A stretch of 64,000 nucleotides of DNA, from positions 32,760 through 96,759 of the forward strand of contig JAHIWG010000143.1 of NCBI GenBank assembly GCA_018816345.1. The letters are read 5' to 3'. The number at the start of each line of letters is the position of its first letter. Within the stretch, counting starts at the first letter, position 1. The notes under the pieces were generated by a model. It was given only the letters and a program-made list of their open reading frames with translations. It did not search any database and was not told the origin of the DNA. A program made the position numbers and the translations under genes. Shown one piece after another: positions 36,851-46,366 of the stretch. The DNA is from Spirochaetota bacterium. Lineage in GTDB: Bacteria; Spirochaetota; Spirochaetia; Treponematales; UBA12059.

Positions 36851-38362
36851 CTACTCGGCTTTCTTGAGGCCGGCGAGCTCCTCGAACCCGGCCTTGAGGC
36901 CGGCCTCGGACTCGGCGTCCATGTCGCCCGAGGCGTCGATCCGCGCCAGTATCTCGGGCTTGCGGTACTTGAAGAACCTGAGCGACTGCTCTCGGAACGC
37001 GGCGACGCCCTCGGGCTTCGTGCCGGCCAGATACCCGCCGGCGGCGGCGTACAGGAGCACAATCTCCTCCGAGAGCGCCATGGGCTCGTACTGACCCTGC
37101 TTCAGAAGCTCGACGAGCCTCTCTCCGTGCTCCAGCCTGTCCTGGGTCGCCTTGTCCAGGTCTGAGCCGAATTGCGCGAAAACCGCCAGCTCGCGGTACT
37201 GCGCCAGGTCTATCCTGAGCCTGCCCGCGAGCTTCCGCACGGCCTTGCACTGGGCCGACCCGCCGACGCGCGAGACGGAGAGGCCCACGTCGACCGCGGG
37301 CCTGACGCCGGCGTAGAAGAGGTCGCTCTGGAGGAAGACCTGGCCGTCCGTTATCGATATCACGTTGGTCGGTATATACGCGGATATGTCCCCGCCCTGG
37401 GTCTCGACTATGGGAAGGGCGGTCATCGAGCCGCCGCCCAGCGCGTCCGAGAGGCTCGCGGCGCGTTCCAGGAGCCGTGAATGCAGGTAGAAGACGTCCC
37501 CCGGGTAGGCCTCGCGGCCGGGCGGCCGCCTCAGGAGCAGCGAGAGGGCGCGGTACGCGACGGCGTGCTTGGAAAGGTCGTCGTAGACGACGAGGACGTC
37601 GTCGCCGCGCTCCATGAAGAACTCGGCTACCGCGCACGCGGAATACGGAGCCAGGTACTGGAGCGCGGCCGACGTCTTGGCGGTGGCCGCGACGATGACG
37701 GTATACTCGAGGGCCCCGGCCCGCCTGAGCGTCTCTATGACCTGGGCGGTCGTGCTCGCCTTCTGGCCTATGGCCGCGTACACGCAGACGACCCCGGTGC
37801 CTTTCTGGGCCAGGACTGCGTCAACCGCGATGGCCGTCTTGCCCGTCTGCCTGTCCCCTATAATGAGCTCCCGCTGGCCTCGGCCGATGGGTACCATCGC
37901 GTCTATCGCCAGCGTCCCCGTCCTGAGCGGCGCGCCGACGCTCTTGCGCTCGACGACCGAGGGAGCCTTCTTCTCTATGGGCATGGTCCTGTCGGCGATC
38001 ACGGCGCCCATGGCGTCAAGAGGGGTCCCTAGCGGGTCCACGGTCCTCCCGAGCGACGCCTGGCCGACCGGTATCTCGGCCGCCTTGCCGAGGCGCCTGG
38101 CCGTCTCTCCCTCGCGCACGGCGTTCTCGCCGTAGAGCAGCACGACGCCGACGTCGTCGGAGTCCAGGTCGAGCGCCAGGCCCAGGGCGCCGGAGTCGAA
38201 CGAGACCAGCTCCCCGTACTCGACGCCGTCGAGCCCGTAGATCCTGGCGATGCCGTCGCCCGCGCTCAGCACGGCGCCTATCTCGTCTCGCTCCACGGAG
38301 CCCTCGTAGGACCGGGCCCGCTCGAGGAGGATCCTCGCTACGTCTTCGTGTAGGCTGTTCAT
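36851..38362 (-). CDS. atpA: F1 ATP synthase alpha subunit
   Basis: The 503-residue non-catalytic nucleotide-binding subunit with P-loop GDRQTGKT, PIGRGQRELI, and the conserved ISITDGQVFL...VGLSVSRVGGSAQ segment with the alpha arginine finger. Its start overlaps atpH (ATGA at 38362-38359). Confidence 0.97.
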   Translation of the reverse strand: MNSLHEDVARILLERARSYEGSVERDEIGAVLSAGDGIARIYGLDGVEYGELVSFDSGALGLALDLDSDDVGVVLLYGENAVREGETARRLGKAAEIPVGQASLGRTVDPLGTPLDAMGAVIADRTMPIEKKAPSVVERKSVGAPLRTGTLAIDAMVPIGRGQRELIIGDRQTGKTAIAVDAVLAQKGTGVVCVYAAIGQKASTTAQVIETLRRAGALEYTVIVAATAKTSAALQYLAPYSACAVAEFFMERGDDVLVVYDDLSKHAVAYRALSLLLRRPPGREAYPGDVFYLHSRLLERAASLSDALGGGSMTALPIVETQGGDISAYIPTNVISITDGQVFLQSDLFYAGVRPAVDVGLSVSRVGGSAQCKAVRKLAGRLRIDLAQYRELAVFAQFGSDLDKATQDRLEHGERLVELLKQGQYEPMALSEEIVLLYAAAGGYLAGTKPEGVAAFREQSLRFFKYRKPEILARIDASGDMDAESEAGLKAGFEELAGLKKAE

Positions 38363-38970
38363 GCCGGACCTCCGGATCCCGCCGCCGGCCTATCCAGCGG
38401 CTTGGCTAATTCCTTACCTAGCCGGCGGAGCCTCCCCGAGACGCTCGCGTCGTATCGGATAGATCCCGCCTCGAGCCTGAAGCCGCCGAGCAGGCCCGGA
38501 TCCACGCTCTCCGTCGCGGTTATCCGGGAGAGCCTCGGGTCGGCCGATCTCCTATAGGCGGTCCAGGCGCCGAGTACCGCCGCCCTCGTCTCCTCGTCCA
38601 GGGGCCTCGCGGCCTCGATGCGGACGCGCTCTATGCCTCGCCGCTCGTCGAGCCCCCGCCGGTACGCGGCGGAGACGGCCGGGATGAGCCCGGCGGCGCG
38701 CCTGCGGACGACGAGGGTAACGAACGCGGCCCAGGTCTCGTCGCCGGGAACCAGGGCGGATAACGACTCAATCTTCAGCTCAGAGCCGACGCGGGGGTCG
38801 TCGAGGAACCGGGCCGCCTCCGAGAACCCGGCCCGGCGATCCCTGATAGCCTCGCCCGCCGCCTCGAGCGCCGTCGCGCGCGCCTCGGCGTCGTCGTCGC
38901 CGTGACCGGCGTCGCCGTGACCGGCGTCGCACATGAGCAAGGCCCTGGCCCAGGCGTTCGGGTCACGCAT
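38359..38970 (-). CDS. atpH: F1 ATP synthase delta subunit
   Basis: The 203-residue peripheral-stalk subunit, with low conservation as usual; the C-terminal pattern DPGLLGGFRLEAGSIRYDASVSGRL is characteristic (DPxLxGG...xGxxxxDxS). Near the N-terminus a 15-bp tandem repeat (38896-38925) encodes DAGHGDAGHGDDD, an odd His/Asp-rich insert that might bind metal. It overlaps atpF by 8 bases. Confidence 0.9.
   Translation of the reverse strand: MRDPNAWARALLMCDAGHGDAGHGDDDAEARATALEAAGEAIRDRRAGFSEAARFLDDPRVGSELKIESLSALVPGDETWAAFVTLVVRRRAAGLIPAVSAAYRRGLDERRGIERVRIEAARPLDEETRAAVLGAWTAYRRSADPRLSRITATESVDPGLLGGFRLEAGSIRYDASVSGRLRRLGKELAKPLDRPAAGSGGPA
38896..38925. repeat. 15-bp tandem repeat inside atpH
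   Basis: Two perfect 15-base copies (38896-38910 and 38911-38925) plus five bases of a third, in frame, giving the repeated pentapeptide DAGHG. Confidence 0.95.
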
Positions 38971-39463
38971 CGCTACGCTCCCCCGTCCCGCCCAGCTCGC
39001 GGATGAATTCGAGCGCCGCTAACCGCTCGGCCTCGCCGTCGAGCCCCTTTCGGGCGGCTACGCTGGCCGCGGCTACCGCGATGCCGGCTATCTCCTCGGC
39101 GAGCTGGTCGCGGGCTCGCGCTACCTCGAGCGCCGAGCGCTCCGCCGCCCGCCGCAGCGCGGCCTCGGCCTCCCTCTCGGCCTCCGCGACTATCTCCCTC
39201 GAGCGTACCGCGGCCCTGTCCTCCGCGTCCCGGAGCACCCATTCGGCCTCCTCGTCGGCGTTCGTGATGAGGTCGTCGTACCGCTGCCTCATCTCCTCGG
39301 CCGAGCGCTTGACCGAGGCGGCCTCGTCTACGTCCCGCCGTATCCGCTCGGCGCGATCGTCCATGAAGGCGCGTAGCGGCTTCCACAGGAGCTTCCTCAG
39401 GACGAGGTAGAGCACCGCGAGGTTGGCCACGGTGATGAAGAAGGTAACGGAGAACGATAGCAT
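38963..39463 (-). CDS. atpF: F0 ATP synthase b subunit
   Basis: A 166-residue protein with one N-terminal membrane helix (VTFFITVANLAVLYLVLRKLLW) and a long charged helix (about 30-145) that forms the peripheral stalk. It overlaps atpH at its 3' end and starts 15 bases after atpE. Confidence 0.93.
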   Translation of the reverse strand: MLSFSVTFFITVANLAVLYLVLRKLLWKPLRAFMDDRAERIRRDVDEAASVKRSAEEMRQRYDDLITNADEEAEWVLRDAEDRAAVRSREIVAEAEREAEAALRRAAERSALEVARARDQLAEEIAGIAVAAASVAARKGLDGEAERLAALEFIRELGGTGERSDA

Positions 39464-39478
39464 GCCGCCCCCGGCCCC

Positions 39479-39703
39479 TTACCTGAACAGGAGTATCAGC
39501 GAGACGACGAGGCCGTATATCGCCGTGGATTCGGCGAGGGCCACGCCTATGAAGAATATGCCTTGGATCTTGCCCGAGGCCTCCGGCTGCCTGGCTATCG
39601 ACTCGGCCGTCTTGCCGGTCGCGATGCCGATGCCCAGGCCCGCCCCGACGCCAGAAAGTACCGCGACGCCGGCGGCGATCAGCGCGATGCTCGTCTCATT
39701 CAT
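39479..39703 (-). CDS. atpE: F0 ATP synthase c subunit
   Basis: A 74-residue hairpin of two membrane helices joined by the polar loop ARQPE. The ion-binding carboxylate is E58 in [11 protein letters not shown]58-S59-T60 matches the E-S-T of sodium-binding c subunits, but the partner Gln of helix 1 (Q32 of Ilyobacter) is Ile25 here. Ion specificity is therefore ambiguous, H+ being slightly more likely. It overlaps atpB by 8 bases. Confidence 0.95.
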   Translation of the reverse strand: MNETSIALIAAGVAVLSGVGAGLGIGIATGKTAESIARQPEASGKIQGIFFIGVALAESTAIYGLVVSLILLFR

Positions 39704-40466
39704 GTGCTTCCTCCATGTGTATCGCTTCTCCGATGAATATCGTCGATAGGTAGACGAATACGACCGTCTGCATGACGCCGTCGAACAGGTCGAAATAGAG
39801 GCCCGCTATAGGGGGCGCCCCGATCGGGACGAGGGCCTCGATGAGCCTCATGATGATGAACGCGCCCAGGATGTTCCCGAAGAGCCGGAGGGCGAGGGAG
39901 ACCGGGCGTATCGCGTACTCGAGTATATTGAACGGCAGCATGAACGCGACCGGCTTTAAGAGCGACGCGGCCCATCCCAGGACGCCCCGCTTGGCGATGG
40001 ACGACCCCAGCACGACCGCGATGACCGAGGCCGAGAGGCCGGCAGTTATATTTATATCGCGCATTATGGGCTTGATCTCGAAGGGCGGCTCGAAGCCGAA
40101 ACCGCCTATAGGGGTCAGCATGGGCAGGAGGTTGGCGACCGCGAGGTAGGCCGCGAGCGTGCCCAGGAAGGGCGCGTACGCCTTGCCCGCCGGCCCCATG
40201 ACGCCGCAGGCGAAGGAATCCGCGAATTCTACGAAGGCCTCGGCGATAGCCTGGGGCCTCCGGGGGACGTCCCTCAGGCGCCTCGTGACGGCTATGGCGG
40301 CGGCGACGATAATGGCCATGGCGACCCAGGAGCCTATCACCGTGTCGCTGATGGGTATCTCGTTCCCGAATAGCCGTATCGTGAAGACAGTTCGGATCGA
40401 TATGGCCTCGGTGATCCGCTGTCCTATGCTCACAGCTTCTTCGGACGCCTGGCGCTCCATTCTCAA
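39696..40466 (-). CDS. atpB: F0 ATP synthase a subunit
   Basis: A 256-residue membrane protein with five to six helices. The essential stator Arg is in [14 protein letters not shown]. The N-terminal extension ([16 protein letters not shown]) is typical. The start overlaps the stop of the unknown lead gene (ATGA at 40466-40463). Confidence 0.94.
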   Translation of the reverse strand: MRMERQASEEAVSIGQRITEAISIRTVFTIRLFGNEIPISDTVIGSWVAMAIIVAAAIAVTRRLRDVPRRPQAIAEAFVEFADSFACGVMGPAGKAYAPFLGTLAAYLAVANLLPMLTPIGGFGFEPPFEIKPIMRDINITAGLSASVIAVVLGSSIAKRGVLGWAASLLKPVAFMLPFNILEYAIRPVSLALRLFGNILGAFIIMRLIEALVPIGAPPIAGLYFDLFDGVMQTVVFVYLSTIFIGEAIHMEEAHE

Positions 40467-40969
40467 TCCTTATAGAATAGGTCGTCGCGGAAGAAATCCG
40501 CTATCGCGGCCTTATCAAGCTTCCTGGTGGCCATGATGCGCTCCAGCGTCGTCTCGAGGAAGCCTTTCGTCAGGTAGTAATTGCCGAGCGAGTAGAAGTC
40601 GGCTACGCGCTCGGAGATATCGAGCATCGAGTAGAGAGCGTTCGCGTTCTCGAAGACCCCTTCGTCCGCGACCCGCCTGACCGTCGCCTTGCGGGCCAGC
40701 GCGAGCGCCATAGATAGCTCCGATAGCGGGATGCCCGATATCGAGTATTCCTTGCCTATCTGCGCGAAGAAGTAGCCTAGGTCGTTCTTATCGGAGCTCC
40801 CCGAGACCCAGCGCGCCAGCTCGCCGCACATCTCGTCGAAGATCGAACCGAGCTCGTCGTCGGAAAGGGCCTTGAGCCGCGCGGTCTGGGGCGCCGCACG
40901 CAACAGGGATATCCAGCCTCCGGCGCCGCCGCCCGAACCCAAGACGTCCTCGAGAGCCCTGTATACCAT
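40463..40969 (-). CDS. Unknown protein leading the atp operon
   Basis: A helical soluble protein of about 168 residues, in the place where atpI/atpQ normally stand, but without membrane segments. The segment LGYFFAQIGKEYSISGIPLSELSMALALAR is reminiscent of RsbR/RsbRD-type N-terminal or globin-like sensor helices (quoted in part: GIPLSELSMALALAR). I choose the ATG at 40969 because GGAGG (40982-40978) lies eight bases upstream; an in-frame TTG at 41014 would add 15 residues. The coupling to atpB by ATGA implies a role in regulating or assembling the synthase, but the function is unknown. Confidence 0.65.
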   Translation of the reverse strand: MVYRALEDVLGSGGGAGGWISLLRAAPQTARLKALSDDELGSIFDEMCGELARWVSGSSDKNDLGYFFAQIGKEYSISGIPLSELSMALALARKATVRRVADEGVFENANALYSMLDISERVADFYSLGNYYLTKGFLETTLERIMATRKLDKAAIADFFRDDLFYKD

Positions 40970-41063
40970 GCCTATCGCCTCCGCGATAGAAGCGTAATCG
41001 ATCCCCGGGGCCAATGCAAACGAGGAGGGTAGGGAGTGGAAGCCTCGGCGCTATCCATCGGCC

Positions 41064-41169
41064 TTGCATAAACATCGTATGTGTCGTATATTTATGCTGT
41101 AGTCAGCCTTGCGGCGCTACGCCGGGCTCCGTGGTTTACCTCCTTTTTCCACGGAGCCTATCTTTTTTT
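41064..41169 (+). ncRNA. Candidate small RNA with anti-Shine-Dalgarno loop
   Basis: A complete small transcription unit with no ORF. Promoter TTGCAT (41064-41069), 17-bp spacer, TATATT (41087-41092); start near 41100. The RNA would hold a 5-bp hairpin (41112-41116/41120-41124) stacked directly on a perfect 10-bp hairpin, GGCTCCGTGG/CCACGGAGCC (41125-41134/41149-41158), ended by TATC and seven Ts. The 14-base loop contains ACCTCCTTT, identical to the 3' end of 16S rRNA. It lies between divergent rex and the atp operon. rex has its own promoter further down, which argues against this being only the rex leader. Confidence 0.6.
41066..41097. promoter_or_regulatory. Palindromic operator over the small-RNA promoter
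   Basis: GCATAAA (41066-41072) and TTTATGC (41091-41097) form a perfect 7-bp inverted repeat with an 18-base centre that also holds two TCGTAT repeats. The arms overlap the -35 and -10 of the candidate small-RNA promoter, so a bound dimer would control it. It does not match the Rex consensus. Confidence 0.45.
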
Positions 41170-41199
41170 AAATGGCGCTATTCGAGCTATCGATATTTC

Positions 41200-41229
41200 T
41201 TGACTTTATGAAGCCCTTGCCGCTATCGT
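41200..41229 (+). promoter_or_regulatory. Promoter for rex
   Basis: TTGACT (41200-41205), an 18-bp spacer and TATCGT (41224-41229), the same design as the rho promoter. The start would be near 41236, giving a leader of about 43 bases. Confidence 0.65.
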
Positions 41230-41278
41230 TGTCATCGCAAAGAATTAGACAGCATACCGTTCGCTCGAGAGGTGCCTA

Positions 41279-41935
41279 ATGCCCAGATTCAAAGTATCAT
41301 ACGCCCCGTCGGTGCGAAGACTGCCCTCCTACCTCCTCCTCGCCAAGCAGGCCCAGGAGCACGGCGACGAGTATATCTCAGGCACGCTGATAGCCTTGGA
41401 ACTGAACCTCGAGCCTATCCAGGTGCGCAAGGACCTATCTATAACCGGTATCGCCGGAAAGCCTAAGCGCGGCTATCCCGTGCTGCCGCTCATAGGCGCT
41501 ATAGAGGCGTACCTCAATTGGGATAAGCGGGTAGACGCTATAGTCGTCGGCGCCGGAAACCTAGGCAGCGCGCTCAGCGGCTTCCCCGGATTCAAGCAGC
41601 ACGGCCTCTATATAGTCGCCGGCTTCGACGCCGATCCGGCCAAGGTCGGCGGGCGCATCCACGGCTCGCCCGTGTATCCTATCGGCGAGCTCGCTGAGCG
41701 CGTCGCCTCCCTGGGGACGCTCGTAGCCATCCTGACCGTGCCCTCGGCCAACGCCCAGGACGTGGCCACGACCCTCGTGTCCGCGGGGATAAAGGCCATC
41801 TGGAATTTCACCAACGCCAAGCTCAAGGTTCCCGATGACGTCGTCGTGCAGAACGAGGACCTCTCTTCGGGGTACGCGATGCTATCGATGAAGCGCCGCA
41901 TCAGGAGCGCCCTCCTCTCGGACGATGCCGACTGA
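41279..41935 (+). CDS. rex: Redox-sensing transcriptional repressor Rex
   Basis: A 218-residue NADH/NAD+ sensor. The N-terminal winged helix (RRLPSYLLLAKQA, LELNLEPIQVRKDLS) and Rossmann domain with GAGNLGSAL and FDADPAKVGG are clear. Rex represses fermentation and respiration genes when NADH is low. The C-terminal swapped helix (SSGYAMLSMKRRI) is present. GAGAGG lies six bases before the ATG. It overlaps the next gene by 11 bases. Confidence 0.93.
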   Translation: MPRFKVSYAPSVRRLPSYLLLAKQAQEHGDEYISGTLIALELNLEPIQVRKDLSITGIAGKPKRGYPVLPLIGAIEAYLNWDKRVDAIVVGAGNLGSALSGFPGFKQHGLYIVAGFDADPAKVGGRIHGSPVYPIGELAERVASLGTLVAILTVPSANAQDVATTLVSAGIKAIWNFTNAKLKVPDDVVVQNEDLSSGYAMLSMKRRIRSALLSDDAD

Positions 41936-42917
41936 GAAGGACCTGGAGCAGGGCCGCTTCTTCGCCAACAGGGTAGCGAAACGGGACAAGCACCTCCGCA
42001 AGTGGGCTCGTAAGTCCGATACGGATTGCTACCGGGTCTACGACCGCGATATTCCTGAGTTGCCGCTCTCCCTCGACCGCTACGGCGACGCCGCTGTACT
42101 ATATCTGTACGAGCGCCCCTACGAGAAGCCCGAGGCCGAGGAAACGGCGTGGCTGGAGCTGATGGCGGGCGTCGCCGCGGATTCTCTCGGGATAGCGCGG
42201 GAAGCCGTGGCCGTCAAGACGCGGAGGAGGCTCGGCCTCGAATCGCAGTACGAGCGCGCAGGGCCAGGGGATCGTCGCGAGCCCGTCGCGCGCGAGCGCG
42301 TCGCGAGCGAACGCGTCGTGCGCGAGAACGGGCTCTCGTTCCTGGTCAATCTAGGCGACTATATCGACACTGGGCTGTTCATGGACCACAGGCCGGCCCG
42401 CGCCCTCGTCCGCGAGTCGGCCTCGGGCAAGCGCGTGCTCAACCTGTTCTGCTATACGGGAAGCTTCTCGGTATACGCCCTCGCCGGCGGGGCTTCCGAG
42501 GTGGTCGGGGTCGACCTCTCTAACACCTACCTGGCATGGGCCGAGAGGAACGTCGCCCTCAACGGGTTCGGGCGCGATCGGTACAGGGGCGTCAGGTCCG
42601 ACGTGCAGGCCTTCCTCGAGGGCGAGGCCGCCAGGGGCGCTCGGTACGACAGCGTGGTGCTCGATCCGCCGACGTTCTCGAATTCCAAGAAAGTAGACGG
42701 ATTCCTCGATATCGTCCGCCATTGGCCGAGTCTCGTAGGCTCGTGCCTCGGAGTGCTGGCCCCGGGAGGAAGCGTCCTCTTCTCCACGAACGCCCGTACC
42801 CTCAGGCTGGACCCGTCGCTCGCGCCCGGCGCCTCCATCGAGGATATTAGCGAACGTACCATCCCGGAGGACTTTCGGGGCCACCCTCATAGGACCTGGA
42901 TAATCAGACCCGCCTAG
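41925..42917 (+). CDS. rlmK: 23S rRNA methyltransferase, RlmK-like (stand-alone)
   Basis: A class I SAM methyltransferase of 330 residues. FFANRVAKRDKHLRKWA, DCYRVYDRDIPE, FMDHRP, LNLFCYTGSFSVYA and VVLDPPTFSNSKK match the C-terminal half of E. coli RlmKL, which makes m7G2069 in 23S rRNA. Here it stands alone without the RlmL (THUMP, m2G) half. A repetitive arginine/valine/glutamate insert (ARERVASERVVRE) lies near residue 125. RlmI-type C5-methyltransferase is a less likely alternative. Confidence 0.8.
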   Translation: MPTEKDLEQGRFFANRVAKRDKHLRKWARKSDTDCYRVYDRDIPELPLSLDRYGDAAVLYLYERPYEKPEAEETAWLELMAGVAADSLGIAREAVAVKTRRRLGLESQYERAGPGDRREPVARERVASERVVRENGLSFLVNLGDYIDTGLFMDHRPARALVRESASGKRVLNLFCYTGSFSVYALAGGASEVVGVDLSNTYLAWAERNVALNGFGRDRYRGVRSDVQAFLEGEAARGARYDSVVLDPPTFSNSKKVDGFLDIVRHWPSLVGSCLGVLAPGGSVLFSTNARTLRLDPSLAPGASIEDISERTIPEDFRGHPHRTWIIRPA

Positions 42918-42971
42918 GGCTACGCGCCGTCGGCGGCGGGGTCGTCCTGCGCCCGCCCCGAGCGAGCATCG

Positions 42972-43835
42972 CTAGTCCCACCATGTCTTGCCTACGTGGT
43001 CGGGCTTGAACGCCGAGCCCTGGTGGCGTATCACGGCGCCGGTCCTGGCCAGCGGGGCCATGGCCTTTACCCGCTCCGATAGCAAGGCCAGGGTCGTGCC
43101 GGAGGCCGAATCCTCGTCGAAGACCAGGACTCCCGAGCCGTCCCCGTAGGAGCGGATCTTCTCCTCGTCGAGGGCCGAGACCACGGGCTCCTTGTCGTTA
43201 CGTTTGAACATGCTGAAGCGCAGGAACCATAGCTCGCACTCGAGCAGCTCGGCCAGGAACAGTCCCGCCATGATGGATCCGTGGGCGGCCCCAACGGCCA
43301 GGCTAGGCCTTCCGCCCCTGAGCACCGAGGCGGAGAGGGCCCTGACCTTGGCCGGCTCGGCCGCCCTCCACGTGTACTTATCCTTCCTCGAGGTATAGAC
43401 GAACGCCGCGAGGCCGTGCGGGAGCCCTATCCTGAAGGCTGCCGCCATCGCTCCGTAGCGGGGATCGAGCCTGTACGCCGCCCTGGCCAGGGCTATGGCG
43501 GTCTTAAGCAGTTCGAAGGCGGACTCCTCCTCCTCGCGGCCGTAGCGGCTCGGGGCCGGGCCGCCCGGGGCGAGCTCGAAATACTCGGTAGGGTGGAGGG
43601 GAAGGCCGAACTGGACGCAGACCGAATGGTTGAGCGCGACGTTGACGATGGCCGGGGCCAGCACGAACAGCTCCTTCGCGGCTGCCTGCGCCCTCGGGGC
43701 GCCAGGATCGGCCCGACCGGAAGCGAGCTCCGCGACTATCTCCGCGGACCTGCCCACTACCTCGCCGTACGGCAACTCGAAATCCATGTAGTCCGGGGCC
43801 TCGTCCCAATCGCAGAACAGGAAATCGTCTATCAT
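42972..43835 (-). CDS. Phosphoribosyltransferase-fold protein of unknown function
   Basis: A 287-residue protein. Its C-terminal third has a PRPP-loop-like motif, VLVFDEDSASGTTLALL, matching the type I PRTase pattern (four hydrophobics, two acids, S/T-G-T-T). The N-terminal part is alanine-rich and helical. I start at the ATG 43835 (MIDDFLFCDWDEAP); the frame is open to 43883. Substrate unknown. It is divergent from the small ORF that precedes the ABC-F gene. Confidence 0.6.
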   Translation of the reverse strand: MIDDFLFCDWDEAPDYMDFELPYGEVVGRSAEIVAELASGRADPGAPRAQAAAKELFVLAPAIVNVALNHSVCVQFGLPLHPTEYFELAPGGPAPSRYGREEEESAFELLKTAIALARAAYRLDPRYGAMAAAFRIGLPHGLAAFVYTSRKDKYTWRAAEPAKVRALSASVLRGGRPSLAVGAAHGSIMAGLFLAELLECELWFLRFSMFKRNDKEPVVSALDEEKIRSYGDGSGVLVFDEDSASGTTLALLSERVKAMAPLARTGAVIRHQGSAFKPDHVGKTWWD

Positions 43836-43937
43836 GGCTCGAGTATAGCCGTTCCTATCCCGCGCCGTCCAACGCGCGTCCATTCAGCGCGATTCGACGG
43901 CTTGCGCCCGAGCTCTAGGGTATGCTATGGTGCCTCC

Positions 43938-44051
43938 ATGTACTCCGTCTCCTATTCGATAGACCTACGCCGCGTCATGTCCGTCCGCTCCCAGAGCGGC
44001 GCGACCCTAGACGGGATAGGTCCGCTCGAATCGGGATATGGAGATATTTGA
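43938..44051 (+). CDS. Possible leader peptide upstream of the ABC-F gene
   Basis: A 37-codon ORF (MYSVSYSIDLRR...GYGDI) that ends 23 bases before a strong terminator and 170 bases before the ABC-F start. It has no ribosome-binding site. A possible promoter, TTGCGC (43902-43907), 18 bp, TATGGT (43926-43931), would start transcription at about the ATG itself, making it leaderless. A 6-bp hairpin (CCGCTC/GAGCGG) lies inside it. Such ORFs in front of ABC-F genes often sense ribosome-stalling drugs; here this is inference. Confidence 0.45.
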   Translation: MYSVSYSIDLRRVMSVRSQSGATLDGIGPLESGYGDI

Positions 44052-44073
44052 GATTTCAAGTATCGAGCATCCG

Positions 44074-44112
44074 AGCCGCGCGGCCCCTTACCGGGATCGC
44101 GCGGCTTTTTTT
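44074..44112 (+). terminator. Intrinsic terminator / attenuator before the ABC-F gene
   Basis: A perfect 9-bp stem, AGCCGCGCG/CGCGCGGCT (44074-44082 with 44098-44106), with extra CCC/GGG pairing in the loop, followed by seven Ts (44106-44112). No annotated plus-strand gene ends here, which is why I read it as an attenuator rather than an ordinary gene terminator. The rest of 43836-44220 holds nothing else I can name. Confidence 0.75.
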
Positions 44113-44220
44113 CGTTATACGGCCAGGGGGCGATAGCTTCTTGCGCCGCGGCGGAAAGCCGCGATTCGCGACGATTCCCGAGCGAGGGGCCGACGAGGCC
44201 GGAGAGGAAGGGAGCATCGC

Positions 44221-46089
<1,869 letters not shown>

Positions 46090-46101
46090 TACGATTTTTT
46101 G

Positions 46102-46131
46102 TTGACAAAAACGCTTGGTATAGTCTATAGA
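46102..46131 (+). promoter_or_regulatory. Promoter of the ydhYVW operon
   Basis: TTGACA (46102-46107), an 18-bp spacer and TATAGA (46126-46131), right after the ABC-F stop. It gives a leader of about 230 bases before the first gene. Confidence 0.7.
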
Positions 46132-46177
46132 TAATCGATATTTGTCGGACTATATCGACAGAGGTCTTTTTCAATGA

Positions 46178-46318
46178 CTCCGAATCGGGAAGGCCTGTAG
46201 CCTCGGCGTCGCCGAGGCCATGGCCCCCGATCTTTGCCTCCCTCGGCTCGCGCCGAGCGAGGCTAAGGGTCGAGGCGGAAACGCCTCCGGCCCCCCGCCC
46301 CATCGGGCATCGGAAAGG
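46178..46318 (+). ncRNA. Structured leader RNA, candidate Moco/tungsten-cofactor riboswitch (copy 1)
   Basis: The leader contains, in order, CTCCGAA (46178-46184), GCCTCCC (46236-46242) and CGGGCATCGGAAAGG (46304-46318). All three recur in the same order in the tupA leader. UCCGA near the 5' end can pair with UCGGA near the 3' end to close the element. Inside are strong hairpins: GCCTCGGC/GCCGAGGC, a 12-bp stem with TCGC loop, and GAGGCG-GAAA-CGCCTC with a GNRA loop. The downstream operon makes a W/Mo enzyme. From memory, CUCCGA and GCCUCCC blocks and a GNRA loop fit the Moco motif (Rfam RF01055). Confidence 0.6.
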
Positions 46319-46366
46319 AGTTCGCACCATTACTACCTTGCGGGACACCCGCATGGAGGTTCGATC

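Noticed and set aside
41064..41097. Rex-binding site in the rex/atp interval
   Set aside because: The palindrome GCATAAA-N18-TTTATGC does not fit the TTGTGAA-N4-TTCACAA type consensus, and no better match is seen nearby.
41099..41170. The 41100-41169 hairpins as a rex leader attenuator
   Set aside because: A separate good promoter for rex (41200-41229) lies downstream of the terminator, so an independent small RNA is the simpler reading, though a double role is not excluded.
46320..46366. An additional small ORF after AAAGGAG in the ydhY leader
   Set aside because: No ATG at a proper spacing; the only nearby TTG (46338) is out of frame with ydhY and leads to no sensible peptide.
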